NCBI RefSeq assembly: GCF_947496985.1
Contig: NZ_CANMEZ010000008.1
Coordinates: forward strand, 1 to 64,000
From: an uncultured Kordia sp.
Lineage (GTDB): Bacteria > Bacteroidota > Bacteroidia > Flavobacteriales > Flavobacteriaceae
Reading direction: 5' to 3'
DNA length: 64,000 nucleotides
Both the position numbers and the translations under genes were made by a program. Of this stretch, positions 26,650 through 35,559 are shown one piece after another. The notes under the pieces were generated by a model that saw only the letters and a program-made list of their open reading frames with translations, had not been told where the DNA came from and made no database searches. The stretch's first letter is position 1. Each line of letters opens with the position of its first letter.

Positions 26650-28803
26650 CTACAACGTATCCAACTGATTGCTTGTTTTATCATCACTAATGGTCCAAAA
26701 GAAACCGATAAAGAAAAACTGATCGGCAGCAGGACGACGTGTCATACGCTGAAATGTTCCGTTTACATCAGCTTGATTTGCATACTCATACCCAAAGACA
26801 TTTCGAACTCCCAACGCATTTGACACCGAGAAATATAAAATCTTTTGTGGTGATAATAAATATGCCCAATTTACACTCAAACTATGATAATCTTTTGTTT
26901 TTTCAGATAAAAAACCTGTCGTATTTGGATTTGTATACGACCTTCCTGTTGAAAAATTATAACTAAATCCAATCTGACTTTTCCACTTTTCAACCCAATG
27001 TTTTGTCACTAATGAAAAGTTGTGTTTTGTTGCAAAATTTGGCATCGCTTCTACTGGATAATTTTCAAACTTTCGTGATGTATCTAAGTACGAATACGAA
27101 ACCCAATAATCTACATTTTTGATACTTTTATTATCTCTCCAAAAAATATCTAAACCTGTTGCATGTCCAAATCCGTCATTAGCAAAATCGCTCGTTGGCA
27201 GCGGTAAAGCATCTGAAAACGTAATTAAATCGTTGTATTCTTTATGATACGCTTCTGCGCGAAAAGTTCTTCCATCATGTACATATTGATAATTTAAAAT
27301 ATAATGTGTTGCATTTTCTGGTTTGAATCCAGTTTGAAACTTTAAATAATTATTATTCGGATTTTGATAGAATTGTCCAAAAGCAAATGATACCTGATCT
27401 TTTTCTGATGTTTTATACGCTAGAGACAATCGTGGAGAAATAGTTGTTTCGTTCATAATATCTGCATGATCTAAACGCAATCCGGCTTTTACTGCAAACT
27501 TTTTAGAGAAGAAAATGTCCGTTTCTGCGAAAGCGCCAAACAAATTACTTTCAAAACCATAATCAATTTTAGGTAGGTTTGGATTTTGAAAATCTTCATC
27601 AAAGTTTGTGGTGAAATATTCTGCACCAAAACTCAATTTGATTCTATTGTTAAAGTTCTTTTTCAACTTTGTTTTAAAATGAAATGAATTTTCTAAACTA
27701 TTGATACGATCATCAATAATTCTAATTTTTGAATTATCTCTTGTATAACTCAATCCAGAAGTGATAGACCATTTTTCGCCAAATGTTCCTTTGTACGAAC
27801 CGTTCATGTATAAGTTTGTATTATTCAGCTTAAAGCGAACCAATTCATCTAAATTGATACTTTCCTGATCGAGTTCAAAACTTGTAATATCAAATGCTGT
27901 GTAAAATTTAAGTGTTCCATTTTCAAAATGATGACGAAATACACTTTCACCTTGCCCACCTTGGAATGGTTTTTTCCACTCATTACGATCGGGAAATAAT
28001 TCTAAATACGGTGCTAAATTAATGTATGAAGTACTAAAACTAACCGAACCTTTCTCCCATTTTTCAGTATGTCCCAATGCACCACCAACGGTCATTACTG
28101 AAATATCTGTCTTTTCTTGATCAGGTTCATTAATTGTATTCAATTCTAAAACTCCTGACAATGCTTGTCCATATTCGGCAGAATATCCACCAGTTGAGAA
28201 TGTAATTCCTTTAAATAAAAATGGAGAATAACGTCCACGAGCAGGAATATTGTTTGTTGTATTACTATAAGGTGTAAATACACGAATTCCATCTATAAAG
28301 ATTTGCGTTTCTTCAGCGCGTCCACCACGTACAAACAAGCGCCCATCTTCAGCAACTGTGCTTGTTCCTGGCAAGGTTTGCAATGCGCCTACAAAATCAC
28401 CTAAAGCACTTGCTGTTGTTACGATGTCTAAGGGTTTCAAGGCAGTTACTTTGGCATTGTCACCAGCTTCAAACGATCCAGCACTTAAAATTACAGTATT
28501 TAACGCATCTACACTTTCACGCAATTTAATAGTGATGTTTTCCATTTTTGAAACGTCTAACATTACTTCTTTCGTTTCAAACGATAAAAAAGAAATCATT
28601 AAGATCTGTATTCCTTTTTCTTCTGTGGTAAATGTAAATGTTCCTTTTTCGTCAGTAGATCCACCATCGTAAGTTCCTTTCAAATATACATTTGCACCAA
28701 AGATTGGTTCGTTAGATTGATCTGTTACGATTCCTGAAATTGTGTTTTGTCCTAAAAGAAAGACTTGCCATAGTAAGCAACTGAGTAAAGCTATTTTTTT
28801 CAT
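26650..28803 (-). CDS. TonB-dependent outer-membrane receptor
   Basis: With the start at 28803 the protein is 717 residues and begins with signal MKKIALLSCLLWQVFLLG. The open frame continues 48 codons upstream, but that part overlaps promoter and leader elements. Residues about 22-110 form a carboxypeptidase-like regulatory domain (ISGIVTDQSNEPIFGANVYLKG). The plug follows (about 125-230: LPGTSTVAEDGRLFVRGGRAEETQIFIDG), then a 22-strand-type barrel (ISPRLSLAYKT, TGLDIFWRDN). The imported compound is unknown and no SusD partner is adjacent. Upstream sequence carries a LytTR-type double site (28898-28927) shared with the TPR gene at 18688. Confidence 0.92.
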   Translation of the reverse strand: MKKIALLSCLLWQVFLLGQNTISGIVTDQSNEPIFGANVYLKGTYDGGSTDEKGTFTFTTEEKGIQILMISFLSFETKEVMLDVSKMENITIKLRESVDALNTVILSAGSFEAGDNAKVTALKPLDIVTTASALGDFVGALQTLPGTSTVAEDGRLFVRGGRAEETQIFIDGIRVFTPYSNTTNNIPARGRYSPFLFKGITFSTGGYSAEYGQALSGVLELNTINEPDQEKTDISVMTVGGALGHTEKWEKGSVSFSTSYINLAPYLELFPDRNEWKKPFQGGQGESVFRHHFENGTLKFYTAFDITSFELDQESINLDELVRFKLNNTNLYMNGSYKGTFGEKWSITSGLSYTRDNSKIRIIDDRINSLENSFHFKTKLKKNFNNRIKLSFGAEYFTTNFDEDFQNPNLPKIDYGFESNLFGAFAETDIFFSKKFAVKAGLRLDHADIMNETTISPRLSLAYKTSEKDQVSFAFGQFYQNPNNNYLKFQTGFKPENATHYILNYQYVHDGRTFRAEAYHKEYNDLITFSDALPLPTSDFANDGFGHATGLDIFWRDNKSIKNVDYWVSYSYLDTSRKFENYPVEAMPNFATKHNFSLVTKHWVEKWKSQIGFSYNFSTGRSYTNPNTTGFLSEKTKDYHSLSVNWAYLLSPQKILYFSVSNALGVRNVFGYEYANQADVNGTFQRMTRRPAADQFFFIGFFWTISDDKTSNQLDTL

Positions 28804-28818
28804 GGGTTGTAATTTTAT

Positions 28819-28854
28819 TTTACGCTGAACTGCGTCAGTATTGATTGATGATGG
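28819..28854 (-). repeat. Leader repeat before the TonB receptor
   Basis: Read on the reverse strand this is CCATCATCAATCAATACTG then ACGCAGTTCAGCGTAAA, 16 bases before the start codon. It is the same family and orientation as 19461-19492. Confidence 0.68.
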
Positions 28855-28856
28855 AG

Positions 28857-28927
28857 CAAATCTCCTACTAAATGAAGAATTCAGAAAAAAGGAAATTCTC
28901 AATTGTCGTAATTCAAGGATGAATTGT
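28857..28927 (-). promoter_or_regulatory. LytTR-type direct-repeat operator and promoter of the TonB receptor
   Basis: On the reverse strand ACAATTCAT (28927-28919) and ACAATTGAG (28906-28898) start exactly 21 bases apart. GATTTG (28862-28857) lies where GATATTTG lies in the module at 19495-19565. The intervening T-rich stretch also aligns with that module. The regulator is inferred. Confidence 0.6.
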
Positions 28928-29003
28928 ATTTTATATGAATTGCACAAAAAATAGAATTATTGTAGCTTTGAATATCTAAAATTGCTTGAAACGTTACACA
29001 CTC

Positions 29004-29261
29004 ATGAGTTTAATGCCTTATATTTCCATTGCTGTTATTGCCGTATTCTTATATATGATCTTTAGATCAAAAACAGGTACTGGTTCTTCTTCGAGTACTA
29101 ACAAGAATAGGTATCAAACAATTGATGATGAGTTTAATGCGAAGAAAAAAGCAAAGCAGGAACAAATTGATCGTATTTTGGAAAAGATTAATGCAAAAGG
29201 TGTAGATAGTTTAAGTAAGCAAGAAAAAGCATTGCTAGACGAATATTCTAACTCCAAGTAA
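29004..29261 (+). CDS. Small membrane-anchored protein with charged helical tail
   Basis: The ATG at 29004 gives 85 residues; a TTG 18 bases earlier also opens the frame. One N-terminal transmembrane helix (about 3-20) is followed by a Ser/Thr linker and a Lys/Glu-rich helix ending SLSKQEKALLDEYS. That C-terminal motif resembles the tail seen on some Bacteroidota rhomboid-like proteins (DUF6576-like), which is suggestive only. Its stop overlaps the next start (TAATG), so the two genes are translationally coupled. Confidence 0.65.
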   Translation: MSLMPYISIAVIAVFLYMIFRSKTGTGSSSSTNKNRYQTIDDEFNAKKKAKQEQIDRILEKINAKGVDSLSKQEKALLDEYSNSK

Positions 29262-29806
29262 TGGCGTCTATTTTTGGGCATGCTTTAGCGGCCTACACTA
29301 TCGGAAAAGTATCTGATATTAAGTTAAACCCTATAAAACTTTCGTTGTTATTAATATTTTGCGCAGTCATTCCTGATGCTGATGTAATCATGTTTAATTT
29401 TGGATATGCCTATGAACATCCGTTAGGTCATCGTGGGTTTTCGCATAGTATTTTGTTTGCTTTTCTTTTAGCTTTTATTATTAAAGTTGTCTTTTACAGA
29501 AAGGTGAAATATTTCTCTAAAACAGGAATTATATTATTTTTTACGCTCTTCCTAGCAACCTTATCACATAGTTTTTTAGACGCATGTACCAATGGAGGAA
29601 GAGGCGTTGGTTTTTTTATCCCTTTTGAAAACAGTCGTTACTTTTTTGCATGGCAACCTATTTTGGTCTCTCCTTTAGGAGCTGAAAACTTTTTTAGTGA
29701 ATGGGGTTGGCGCGTTATCCAAAATGAAATTTTCTATATTGGAATCCCATCTGTACTTTTATTAATATTTAATTACTTCATATATAAACCTTCTAAACAG
29801 TCATAA
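29261..29806 (+). CDS. YdjM/DUF457-type membrane-bound metal-dependent hydrolase
   Basis: This 181-residue integral membrane protein carries the family's histidine and aspartate pattern: GHALAAYTIG near the start, VIPDADVIMF (about 36-45), LGHRGFSHSILF (about 55-66) and LSHSFLDACTNGGRGVGF (about 100-117). Four to five transmembrane helices are visible. These residues probably bind a metal at the membrane face; the substrate is not known for most members. It is coupled to the upstream small gene by TAATG overlap. Confidence 0.85.
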   Translation: MASIFGHALAAYTIGKVSDIKLNPIKLSLLLIFCAVIPDADVIMFNFGYAYEHPLGHRGFSHSILFAFLLAFIIKVVFYRKVKYFSKTGIILFFTLFLATLSHSFLDACTNGGRGVGFFIPFENSRYFFAWQPILVSPLGAENFFSEWGWRVIQNEIFYIGIPSVLLLIFNYFIYKPSKQS

Positions 29807-30002
29807 TAATCGTTTTACTTAGTCAGAATTTTACATCTGAATTACACTTTTTTTATAATTTATTAGTATCTTTAGATAAACCTAATTTTTCACATTCCTC
29901 CCATTATTTTTATAAATCAAAGAAATCTTTTCGCGAAAGGTAGACTGAACTTCTGACAGTCATTAAATGATCAGGAATAAAAATAATTTTAACTTATTAA
30001 CC

Positions 30003-30257
30003 ATGTTAAAAAACATTTTAAAATTAGAGGATGCTCGTTTATTAGATAAGCAAGAGCAAAAACAAATCTTAGGAGGACGCCTAGAACTTACTCAAGCAGA
30101 TTATGACAAATGTAAGTTATGGACTACCAATGCTGACGGTACTGGAGGTTCATGGTCTGGATATGTTACATATGAGCAAGCTTCTTCCGAATGGAATGGA
30201 ACTGAATATAGTGATGGTAGCATTGCAACAGGTTACTGCTGTGCTAGTTGTCCTTAA
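30003..30257 (+). CDS. Double-glycine-leader peptide precursor (bacteriocin-like)
   Basis: The ATG at 30003 gives an 84-residue peptide; an upstream ATG at 29967 adds 12 less typical residues. The leader MLKNILKLEDARLLDKQEQ then KQILGG is a classic GG leader of the Bacteroidota natural-product precursor type. The core after LGG is about 55 residues, rich in Gly/Ser/Thr/Trp/Tyr, with one Cys near its start (DKC) and the C-terminal cluster CCASC, suggesting disulfides. No ABC exporter/protease or modification enzyme is adjacent. A terminator follows, then a TlpA-like thioredoxin lipoprotein that might handle its cysteines. Confidence 0.72.
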   Translation: MLKNILKLEDARLLDKQEQKQILGGRLELTQADYDKCKLWTTNADGTGGSWSGYVTYEQASSEWNGTEYSDGSIATGYCCASCP

Positions 30258-30278
30258 TTAAATAATACAGCATAAACA

Positions 30279-30312
30279 AAAACAGGTGATTTTCTCAAAT
30301 CACCTGTTTATT
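30279..30312 (+). terminator. Terminator after the GG peptide gene
   Basis: The perfect stem AAACAGGTGATTT / AAATCACCTGTTT has a four-base loop. It separates the peptide gene from the TlpA-like gene. Confidence 0.88.
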
Positions 30313-30358
30313 TATATATTTATACTTCTTTGATAAATCCTTATTACTCCTTTTCTCT

Positions 30359-31903
30359 ATGAAAAAAACAGTTTCATTCTGTCTTTTATGTTTAATATTG
30401 TTTTCCTGCAATTCAGATTCTAAAACGAAAAAAGAGACCACTGTAAAGTTTGTTGAAAATGTAGAAAAACCCATTGTAAATACAAATCCTGTAACATTTA
30501 TTGTTTCCAATGAAATGAAAAATGAATACGTTTCTATTTATAGGAATATTTCGTTTGATACTTTTTCAACAGAAAAACATGTATATACTAAAAAAGCGAA
30601 TGACACTTTACAATTGGATGTCAATGTTGGCGAAAAGCTATTTATAACCTCAAAATTTACAGCGAAAGATACCTTACTTGTCAAAAATGGAGATACTATT
30701 TTTTTGAATTTAAAAGATAAAAAAATAACTATTACACACAAAAACGCGGCTAATATTAAGTCATTCAAACTAAAAAATGCAATTATTGATTCATTGACTA
30801 GTCCTTTTTATATTATAGATTATAATGCACCTTTTGAGTTACAGTCTGATAAATACCAAAAGTTAAATCCTATTTATCCGTTACGTATTCATAGAGAAAA
30901 TTTTAAAACCAAAACTGCAGATTTAGAACAATTGACAAATGTACTGGTTGATAATTATATAATGATTTCTAATAAATATGATTCGCTTAGCGCGAAAGAA
31001 CTTTCAAAGGTTTCCTATTATAAAATCCTAAAAGATGAGTTGAACCAAGCAACATTTTTCGAATTGAACAGATTCTACTCCTATTCTAAAAACAAAAACA
31101 TTAAAGAACTGATTTCATCTAATTTATTTTTTAATAAAGAAACTATTGATCAATCAACTTTATATGTAAAACTAAATACATTCATCACAAAAATTGTGTT
31201 GGACGGAAAAAGAATTAGAGAAAAATTCAAGTTAAAGTTAGATTATAAAACAGCTTATGATTCTGTTTCAAGTTATATTAAGGATAAAAAACTACTTCCG
31301 CTTGCTAAAATTGTTTGTATAAATGGAGATGCTTCACAAGGTGCTTCCAAGGAAGAATTAATTACATACATTCAACAATTTAAAAATGAATTTCCAGATA
31401 ATTCTTATGATGACTATCTTAATTCCATTGAAGAAACCTACGGATTATCAAAACGTTTCAATATAAAAGATACTGATGCTATTCACCTAGTTGACATTAA
31501 AGAAAAAGCATATCAATTTGATGAATTTCTTAAAAAAAATAAAGGGAAACTAGTATATGTTGATATTTGGGCTAGTTGGTGTGCTCCGTGCAGAGCTGCA
31601 ATGCCCGATTCGAAAAAATTAGCAGAAATTTACAAAGAAAAAGATATTGTATTTACTTATTTATCGATTGATAGAAATAAATCGCATTGGAAAAAAGCTG
31701 CTGAAACTGAAGGCATAAAAAATCATCCAGCTAGTTTTTTAGCTACAAACTACCCAAAAGCAACTTTTTACAAAGAGTTAAAAGTAAAAACAATCCCAAG
31801 ATATCTATTGTTTGATAAAAACGGGAAATTAGTTCATGAAAACGCACCAGGACCAGATAGCGACGAAATTAGAAACTTATTAGATACTTATATCACTAAA
31901 TAA
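30359..31903 (+). CDS. TlpA-like thioredoxin-fold lipoprotein
   Basis: This 514-residue protein has lipobox LILFSC (Cys17). Residues 20-370 form a long unrecognised N-terminal region (beta-rich, then helical). The C-terminal 130 residues are a thioredoxin-fold domain: KLVYVDIWASWCAPCRAAMP with active-site W407-C408-A-P-C411, VFTYLSIDRN, and the cis-Pro region KTIPRYLLFDKNGKLV. Such TlpA/ResA-like proteins reduce disulfides in the periplasm, often for cytochrome maturation or oxidised proteins. It lies 101 bases downstream of the Cys-containing GG peptide gene but behind a terminator, so a functional link is inference. Confidence 0.87.
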   Translation: MKKTVSFCLLCLILFSCNSDSKTKKETTVKFVENVEKPIVNTNPVTFIVSNEMKNEYVSIYRNISFDTFSTEKHVYTKKANDTLQLDVNVGEKLFITSKFTAKDTLLVKNGDTIFLNLKDKKITITHKNAANIKSFKLKNAIIDSLTSPFYIIDYNAPFELQSDKYQKLNPIYPLRIHRENFKTKTADLEQLTNVLVDNYIMISNKYDSLSAKELSKVSYYKILKDELNQATFFELNRFYSYSKNKNIKELISSNLFFNKETIDQSTLYVKLNTFITKIVLDGKRIREKFKLKLDYKTAYDSVSSYIKDKKLLPLAKIVCINGDASQGASKEELITYIQQFKNEFPDNSYDDYLNSIEETYGLSKRFNIKDTDAIHLVDIKEKAYQFDEFLKKNKGKLVYVDIWASWCAPCRAAMPDSKKLAEIYKEKDIVFTYLSIDRNKSHWKKAAETEGIKNHPASFLATNYPKATFYKELKVKTIPRYLLFDKNGKLVHENAPGPDSDEIRNLLDTYITK

Positions 31904-31984
31904 AATAGGTCATTTTTTAACAGACTTACTTTGTACTACTTTTTTTACTAAATTGCATTGCTTTTTTAGCGAGCAATAACTAGC

Positions 31985-32683
31985 ATGAAGTATTTTAAAG
32001 TATTTATCTTCTTATTTTTTCTGAACCTCTCTTTAGATATTTATTTTAATAATGCTAAAGAGTTTTACGAATTAAGACTTTTTACAAAACCTTTAATTAT
32101 TATCATCTTAAGTGTTTTTTTCTATCTAAATAGTAAGATGATGCCTTTAAAAAATAGATTGATTATTTTTGCTGCATTGGCTTTTTTATGTGCTGGTGAT
32201 GTTATTCTTTTAGAAGATACACCATTTTATTCTTTTTTGATGGGCTTGTGTTTATTTTTAGTGTCCTTGCTTTTGTATTCATTCCATTTTTACAGAGAAA
32301 CCACCTACGATATTGACCGATTGCTTCCCTTTTTAGCCGTTTCTTTATTAATTGCTTTAATGCTTATTTATTTAATGTATGATGGATTGGACTATATGTT
32401 AATTCCAGTAATGGTGTATATTTCTGTTGTACTAAACTTAATGAAGCTTGCTTTTTTGCGTTCCAAAAATGTGAATAGAAAAAGTTATATATTAGTTTTT
32501 GGTGGCACAATATGTTTTACTATTGCACAAATTGTGATAGGCTTACATTCTTTTCATAAAGCAATTCCGAATAAAGATATTCTTATTATGCTTTTTTATG
32601 GTGTTTCACAATTAATGATCATACTTGGTGTTTTATCTACAAAGCATACTAAACATCATCATTCTATTTCAACAAAGAATTAA
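31985..32683 (+). CDS. YhhN-family membrane protein (lysoplasmalogenase-like)
   Basis: This 232-residue protein has about eight hydrophobic helices. The conserved early LFTKPLIIIILS and LAFLCAGDVILL segments match the YhhN/TMEM86 family, whose studied members hydrolyse the vinyl-ether bond of lysoplasmalogens. The Asp of GD is a conserved polar residue. The activity in this organism is unproven. Its stop shares TTAA (32680-32683) with the stop of the convergent NDH-2 gene, so both transcripts run into each other. Confidence 0.72.
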   Translation: MKYFKVFIFLFFLNLSLDIYFNNAKEFYELRLFTKPLIIIILSVFFYLNSKMMPLKNRLIIFAALAFLCAGDVILLEDTPFYSFLMGLCLFLVSLLLYSFHFYRETTYDIDRLLPFLAVSLLIALMLIYLMYDGLDYMLIPVMVYISVVLNLMKLAFLRSKNVNRKSYILVFGGTICFTIAQIVIGLHSFHKAIPNKDILIMLFYGVSQLMIILGVLSTKHTKHHHSISTKN

Positions 32684-33963
32684 AGCTTTCGTGTTTTTTT
32701 ATATGGTCTAATAATTAATCGGGCTTCTCTATCAAAACGAATATAATTGTATACCCAATTCACAAAAACTATCATTCTATTTCTGAATCCAATAAGGAAG
32801 AATAAATGAACAAACATCCATACAAACCATGCAAAAACTCCTTGAAACTTGAAGTTTGGTAAATCTACGACAGCTTTGTTACGTCCTACAGTAGCCATAG
32901 AACCTTTATCATTATATACAAAAGGTTTCATTTTTTTACCATTCATTTCTCGCAATAAATTTTTCCCAAGATTTTTCCCTTGTTGAATAGCTGGTTGTGC
33001 CATCATTGGATGTCCATAAGGATATAATTCATTTTTCATACAGGCAATATCACCTAAAGCATATACATCTTCAAATCCTTTGACTAGGTTAAATTCGTCC
33101 ACAACCATACGATTTCCTCTAACGATAAAGTCTTCTCCGTCCAAACCTGCAATCGTAGCTCCTTTTACACCTGCTGACCAAATTAATGTTGCCGTTTTGA
33201 AATTTATATCACTACTTGTAGATGCCCAATTACCATCATAATTAGTCACTCGTAAATCTTTCCAAACCTCTACACCTAATTCTTGTAAGTAGTCTTCAGC
33301 TTTTTCAGAAGCCTTCTCACTCATTGCTGGTAAAATTCGATCGGAACCTTGAACTAGATTAATTTTCATCTGACGAATATCTAAATCTGGGTAATCTTTT
33401 GGGAGAATTCCTTTTTTTATTTCTGCCAATGCACCAGCTAATTCTACACCAGTTGGTCCGGCACCTACTATGACAAAGTTCATCAATGCATTTCGTTCTT
33501 CTAAATTAGAAATCAATAAGGCTTGTTCAAAATTTTCAAGAATCAAGCTACGAAGATTCAACGATTGTGGAATCGTTTTCATTACCATACTATACTTTTC
33601 AATGGAAGAATTTCCAAAGAAATTTGTTTTTGATCCTGTCGCGATAATTAATTTATCATAATTAATATCTCCAATATCTGTACAAACACATTTTTTATCT
33701 GGATCAACAGAAGCAACATTGGCTAACCGAAAATAAAAATTAGGGAAGTTTTTTACAATCTTACGAATTGGATATGCAATAGAATCGGGTTCTAATCCAC
33801 CTGTAGAAACCTGATAAAGAAGCGGTTGAAAAGTGTGATAATTATGTCTATCTAATAAAACGACTTGTACTTCTTGTTTTCCTAATTCTTTTGCCAGTGA
33901 AATGCCTGCAAATCCACAACCAATTATTACTACTCTTGGAAAACTCGTTCTTGGTATATTCAT
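32680..33963 (-). CDS. ndh: Type II NADH dehydrogenase
   Basis: This 427-residue flavoprotein oxidises NADH and reduces the quinone pool without pumping protons. FAD Rossmann motif VVIIGCGFAGISLAKEL lies at the N-terminus, NADH motif FVIVGAGPTGVELAGAL near 160-176, and the second FAD contact VYALGDIACM near 300. The C-terminal hydrophobic stretch (AWFVWMFVHLFFLIGFRN) is a membrane anchor typical of the Bacteroidota group. It is monocistronic and converges with the YhhN-like gene. Confidence 0.9.
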   Translation of the reverse strand: MNIPRTSFPRVVIIGCGFAGISLAKELGKQEVQVVLLDRHNYHTFQPLLYQVSTGGLEPDSIAYPIRKIVKNFPNFYFRLANVASVDPDKKCVCTDIGDINYDKLIIATGSKTNFFGNSSIEKYSMVMKTIPQSLNLRSLILENFEQALLISNLEERNALMNFVIVGAGPTGVELAGALAEIKKGILPKDYPDLDIRQMKINLVQGSDRILPAMSEKASEKAEDYLQELGVEVWKDLRVTNYDGNWASTSSDINFKTATLIWSAGVKGATIAGLDGEDFIVRGNRMVVDEFNLVKGFEDVYALGDIACMKNELYPYGHPMMAQPAIQQGKNLGKNLLREMNGKKMKPFVYNDKGSMATVGRNKAVVDLPNFKFQGVFAWFVWMFVHLFFLIGFRNRMIVFVNWVYNYIRFDREARLIIRPYKKTRKL

Positions 33964-34070
33964 AAAATGTCGTTTTTAACACTACAAAAATACAGCTTTA
34001 AAAAACTTTTTTAAAAAATATGTAACATATTTGTATAACTGAACACATATAAGCAAATAACCATCAATAA

Positions 34071-34565
34071 TTGAACAAAGAACTTGAACATAGTTTTGTA
34101 ACCGAACTTGAACGCAATCAGAATATCGTTCATAAAGTGTGTAGAATTTATACTTCTAATAAAGAACAACATAATGATCTTTTTCAGGAGATTACTATAC
34201 AATTATGGAAAGCATATCCGAAATTTAGAGGCGATTCAAAGTTTAGTACTTGGATGTATAGAGTAGCATTAAACACTGCTATTACATTATACAGGAAGTC
34301 CAAAAGGTCGGTAAAGACTCAGGACTACGAAAGTGTTATTTTTAAAATAACATCCGAGGATTATGACGACACTGAAGAAGAACAATTAAAAATAATGTAT
34401 AAAGCCATCAAGCAATTATCAGATATTGAGAAAGCTTTGATTTTCTTATACTTAGAAGATAAAAATTATAAAGAAATAGCCGAAACAATTGGTATTACCG
34501 AAGTGAATGCAAGAGTGAAGATGAATAGAATTAAAACCAAATTGAAAAAGATTTTAAATCCATAA
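34071..34565 (+). CDS. RNA polymerase sigma-70 family factor (ECF type)
   Basis: This 164-residue protein has region 2 (NDLFQEITIQLWKAYPKFRGDSKFSTWMYRVALNTA) and region 4 (IKQLSDIEKALIFLYLEDKNYKEIAETIGITEVNARVKMNRIKTKLKKIL). The start must be the TTG at 34071: no ATG lies near, and NKELEHSFVTELERN is the usual family N-terminus. Three bases separate it from a membrane protein likely to be its anti-sigma partner, and a small secreted protein follows, suggesting a cell-surface signalling operon. Confidence 0.9.
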   Translation: MNKELEHSFVTELERNQNIVHKVCRIYTSNKEQHNDLFQEITIQLWKAYPKFRGDSKFSTWMYRVALNTAITLYRKSKRSVKTQDYESVIFKITSEDYDDTEEEQLKIMYKAIKQLSDIEKALIFLYLEDKNYKEIAETIGITEVNARVKMNRIKTKLKKILNP

Positions 34566-34568
34566 CCC

Positions 34569-35195
34569 ATGGAAGAATTAGACCTATTAAAAAAAGACTG
34601 GAAAAAGCAAGAGGCAAATCAGCCTAAGCTATCCTACAACGATATTGACAAAATGACTCATAAGAAATCTTCTTCTTTGGTGAAATGGATTTTTTATGTC
34701 AGTTTATTTGAACTTGGATTCGGAATAGCAATTGTATTGCTAGCCCTTTTAATACAACCCGATTTAATGAGTGACTCCACTATGCCTGTTTGGCTAAATT
34801 GGTTCTGTTACGGTTCTTCATTAGTTGTATTTTACTTCATATATAAGTTCTTTATGAACTATAAAAAGATTTCTACCACAAATTCTATTAAAGATTTAAT
34901 GCAAAATATAATTTCTACAAGACGTACTGTAAGAAACTATATTGTGTATAGTTTAAGTGTGATAGCATTTACTATTTGCGTTGCTTTTCCTATTGGTTTT
35001 ATAGAAGGAACTGGCGGAATGGAGAAGTTTTCAGCGGAAGCTAATATTACAAAATACTTATTGTTAGCTGTTGTCACTATAGTACTCGCTTGTATTATTG
35101 TAGCTTTATTTTATGGAGTTTATTACCTATTATATGGTTTATTAACAAAAAAACTAAAGCGTAATTACAAAGAATTAAAACAATTAAAATCATAA
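34569..35195 (+). CDS. Membrane protein, probable anti-sigma partner
   Basis: This 208-residue protein has a cytoplasmic N-terminus (MEELDLLKKDWKKQEANQP, then KLSYNDIDKMTHKKSSS), with the DLLKKDWKKQ start seen in many Bacteroidota proteins paired with ECF sigma factors. Four transmembrane helices follow (about 38-58, 70-88, 122-142, 160-185). There is no zinc-binding HxxxCxxC motif, so it is not a ZAS-type anti-sigma factor. The role rests on its position three bases behind the sigma gene. Confidence 0.65.
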   Translation: MEELDLLKKDWKKQEANQPKLSYNDIDKMTHKKSSSLVKWIFYVSLFELGFGIAIVLLALLIQPDLMSDSTMPVWLNWFCYGSSLVVFYFIYKFFMNYKKISTTNSIKDLMQNIISTRRTVRNYIVYSLSVIAFTICVAFPIGFIEGTGGMEKFSAEANITKYLLLAVVTIVLACIIVALFYGVYYLLYGLLTKKLKRNYKELKQLKS

Positions 35196-35223
35196 AACCA
35201 TTTACCATCTAAATTTAATAATC

Positions 35224-35490
35224 ATGAAAAAAATAGCTTTTTTAATAGTGTGTCTCATCTTCAGTGTATCTGTAAGTGCACATCAACAAAATACAACGTT
35301 CAATAAAGAAGTAGCTTCAAAAACATTTGTTTTAGAAAGTTCTCAAATGAATGTAGCTATGTTTACTGGCGGAAATGGCGGTATTCTTCAATTAATTTAT
35401 AATACATTTTATAAGTTAGGAAACTATGTTTCTACTTCATTAAGTGATGACGAAACGCCAAGCGAAGAAACGACTACTACTGAGAATTAA
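35224..35490 (+). CDS. Small secreted protein of the sigma-factor operon
   Basis: This 88-residue protein has a signal peptide (ending SVSAH) and a short mature part with a hydrophobic, glycine-rich stretch (AMFTGGNGGILQLIYN). It ends in an acidic Thr-rich tail (DDETPSEETTTTEN). No family was recognised. It follows the membrane protein by 28 bases and is closed by a terminator. It might be a target of, or signal to, the sigma/anti-sigma pair. Confidence 0.6.
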   Translation: MKKIAFLIVCLIFSVSVSAHQQNTTFNKEVASKTFVLESSQMNVAMFTGGNGGILQLIYNTFYKLGNYVSTSLSDDETPSEETTTTEN

Positions 35491-35506
35491 GATTCAGTTA
35501 TCTATA

Positions 35507-35542
35507 TAAAAAAAGGATTCATATTTATTATGAGTCCTTTTT
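35507..35542. terminator. Bidirectional terminator
   Basis: AAAAAGGATTCAT pairs with ATGAGTCCTTTTT (one mismatch) around a short loop, with A- and T-runs at the ends. It serves the sigma operon (+) and the acyltransferase gene (-). Confidence 0.85.
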
Positions 35543-35559
35543 ATAGCATGTACTATTTT

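Noticed and set aside
26545-26823. 92-residue forward open frame
   Set aside because: It crosses a strong terminator and lies antisense to the TonB receptor gene.
28804-28947. N-terminal extension of the TonB receptor
   Set aside because: It overlaps the putative operator, -7 box and leader repeat; the signal peptide starts at 28803.
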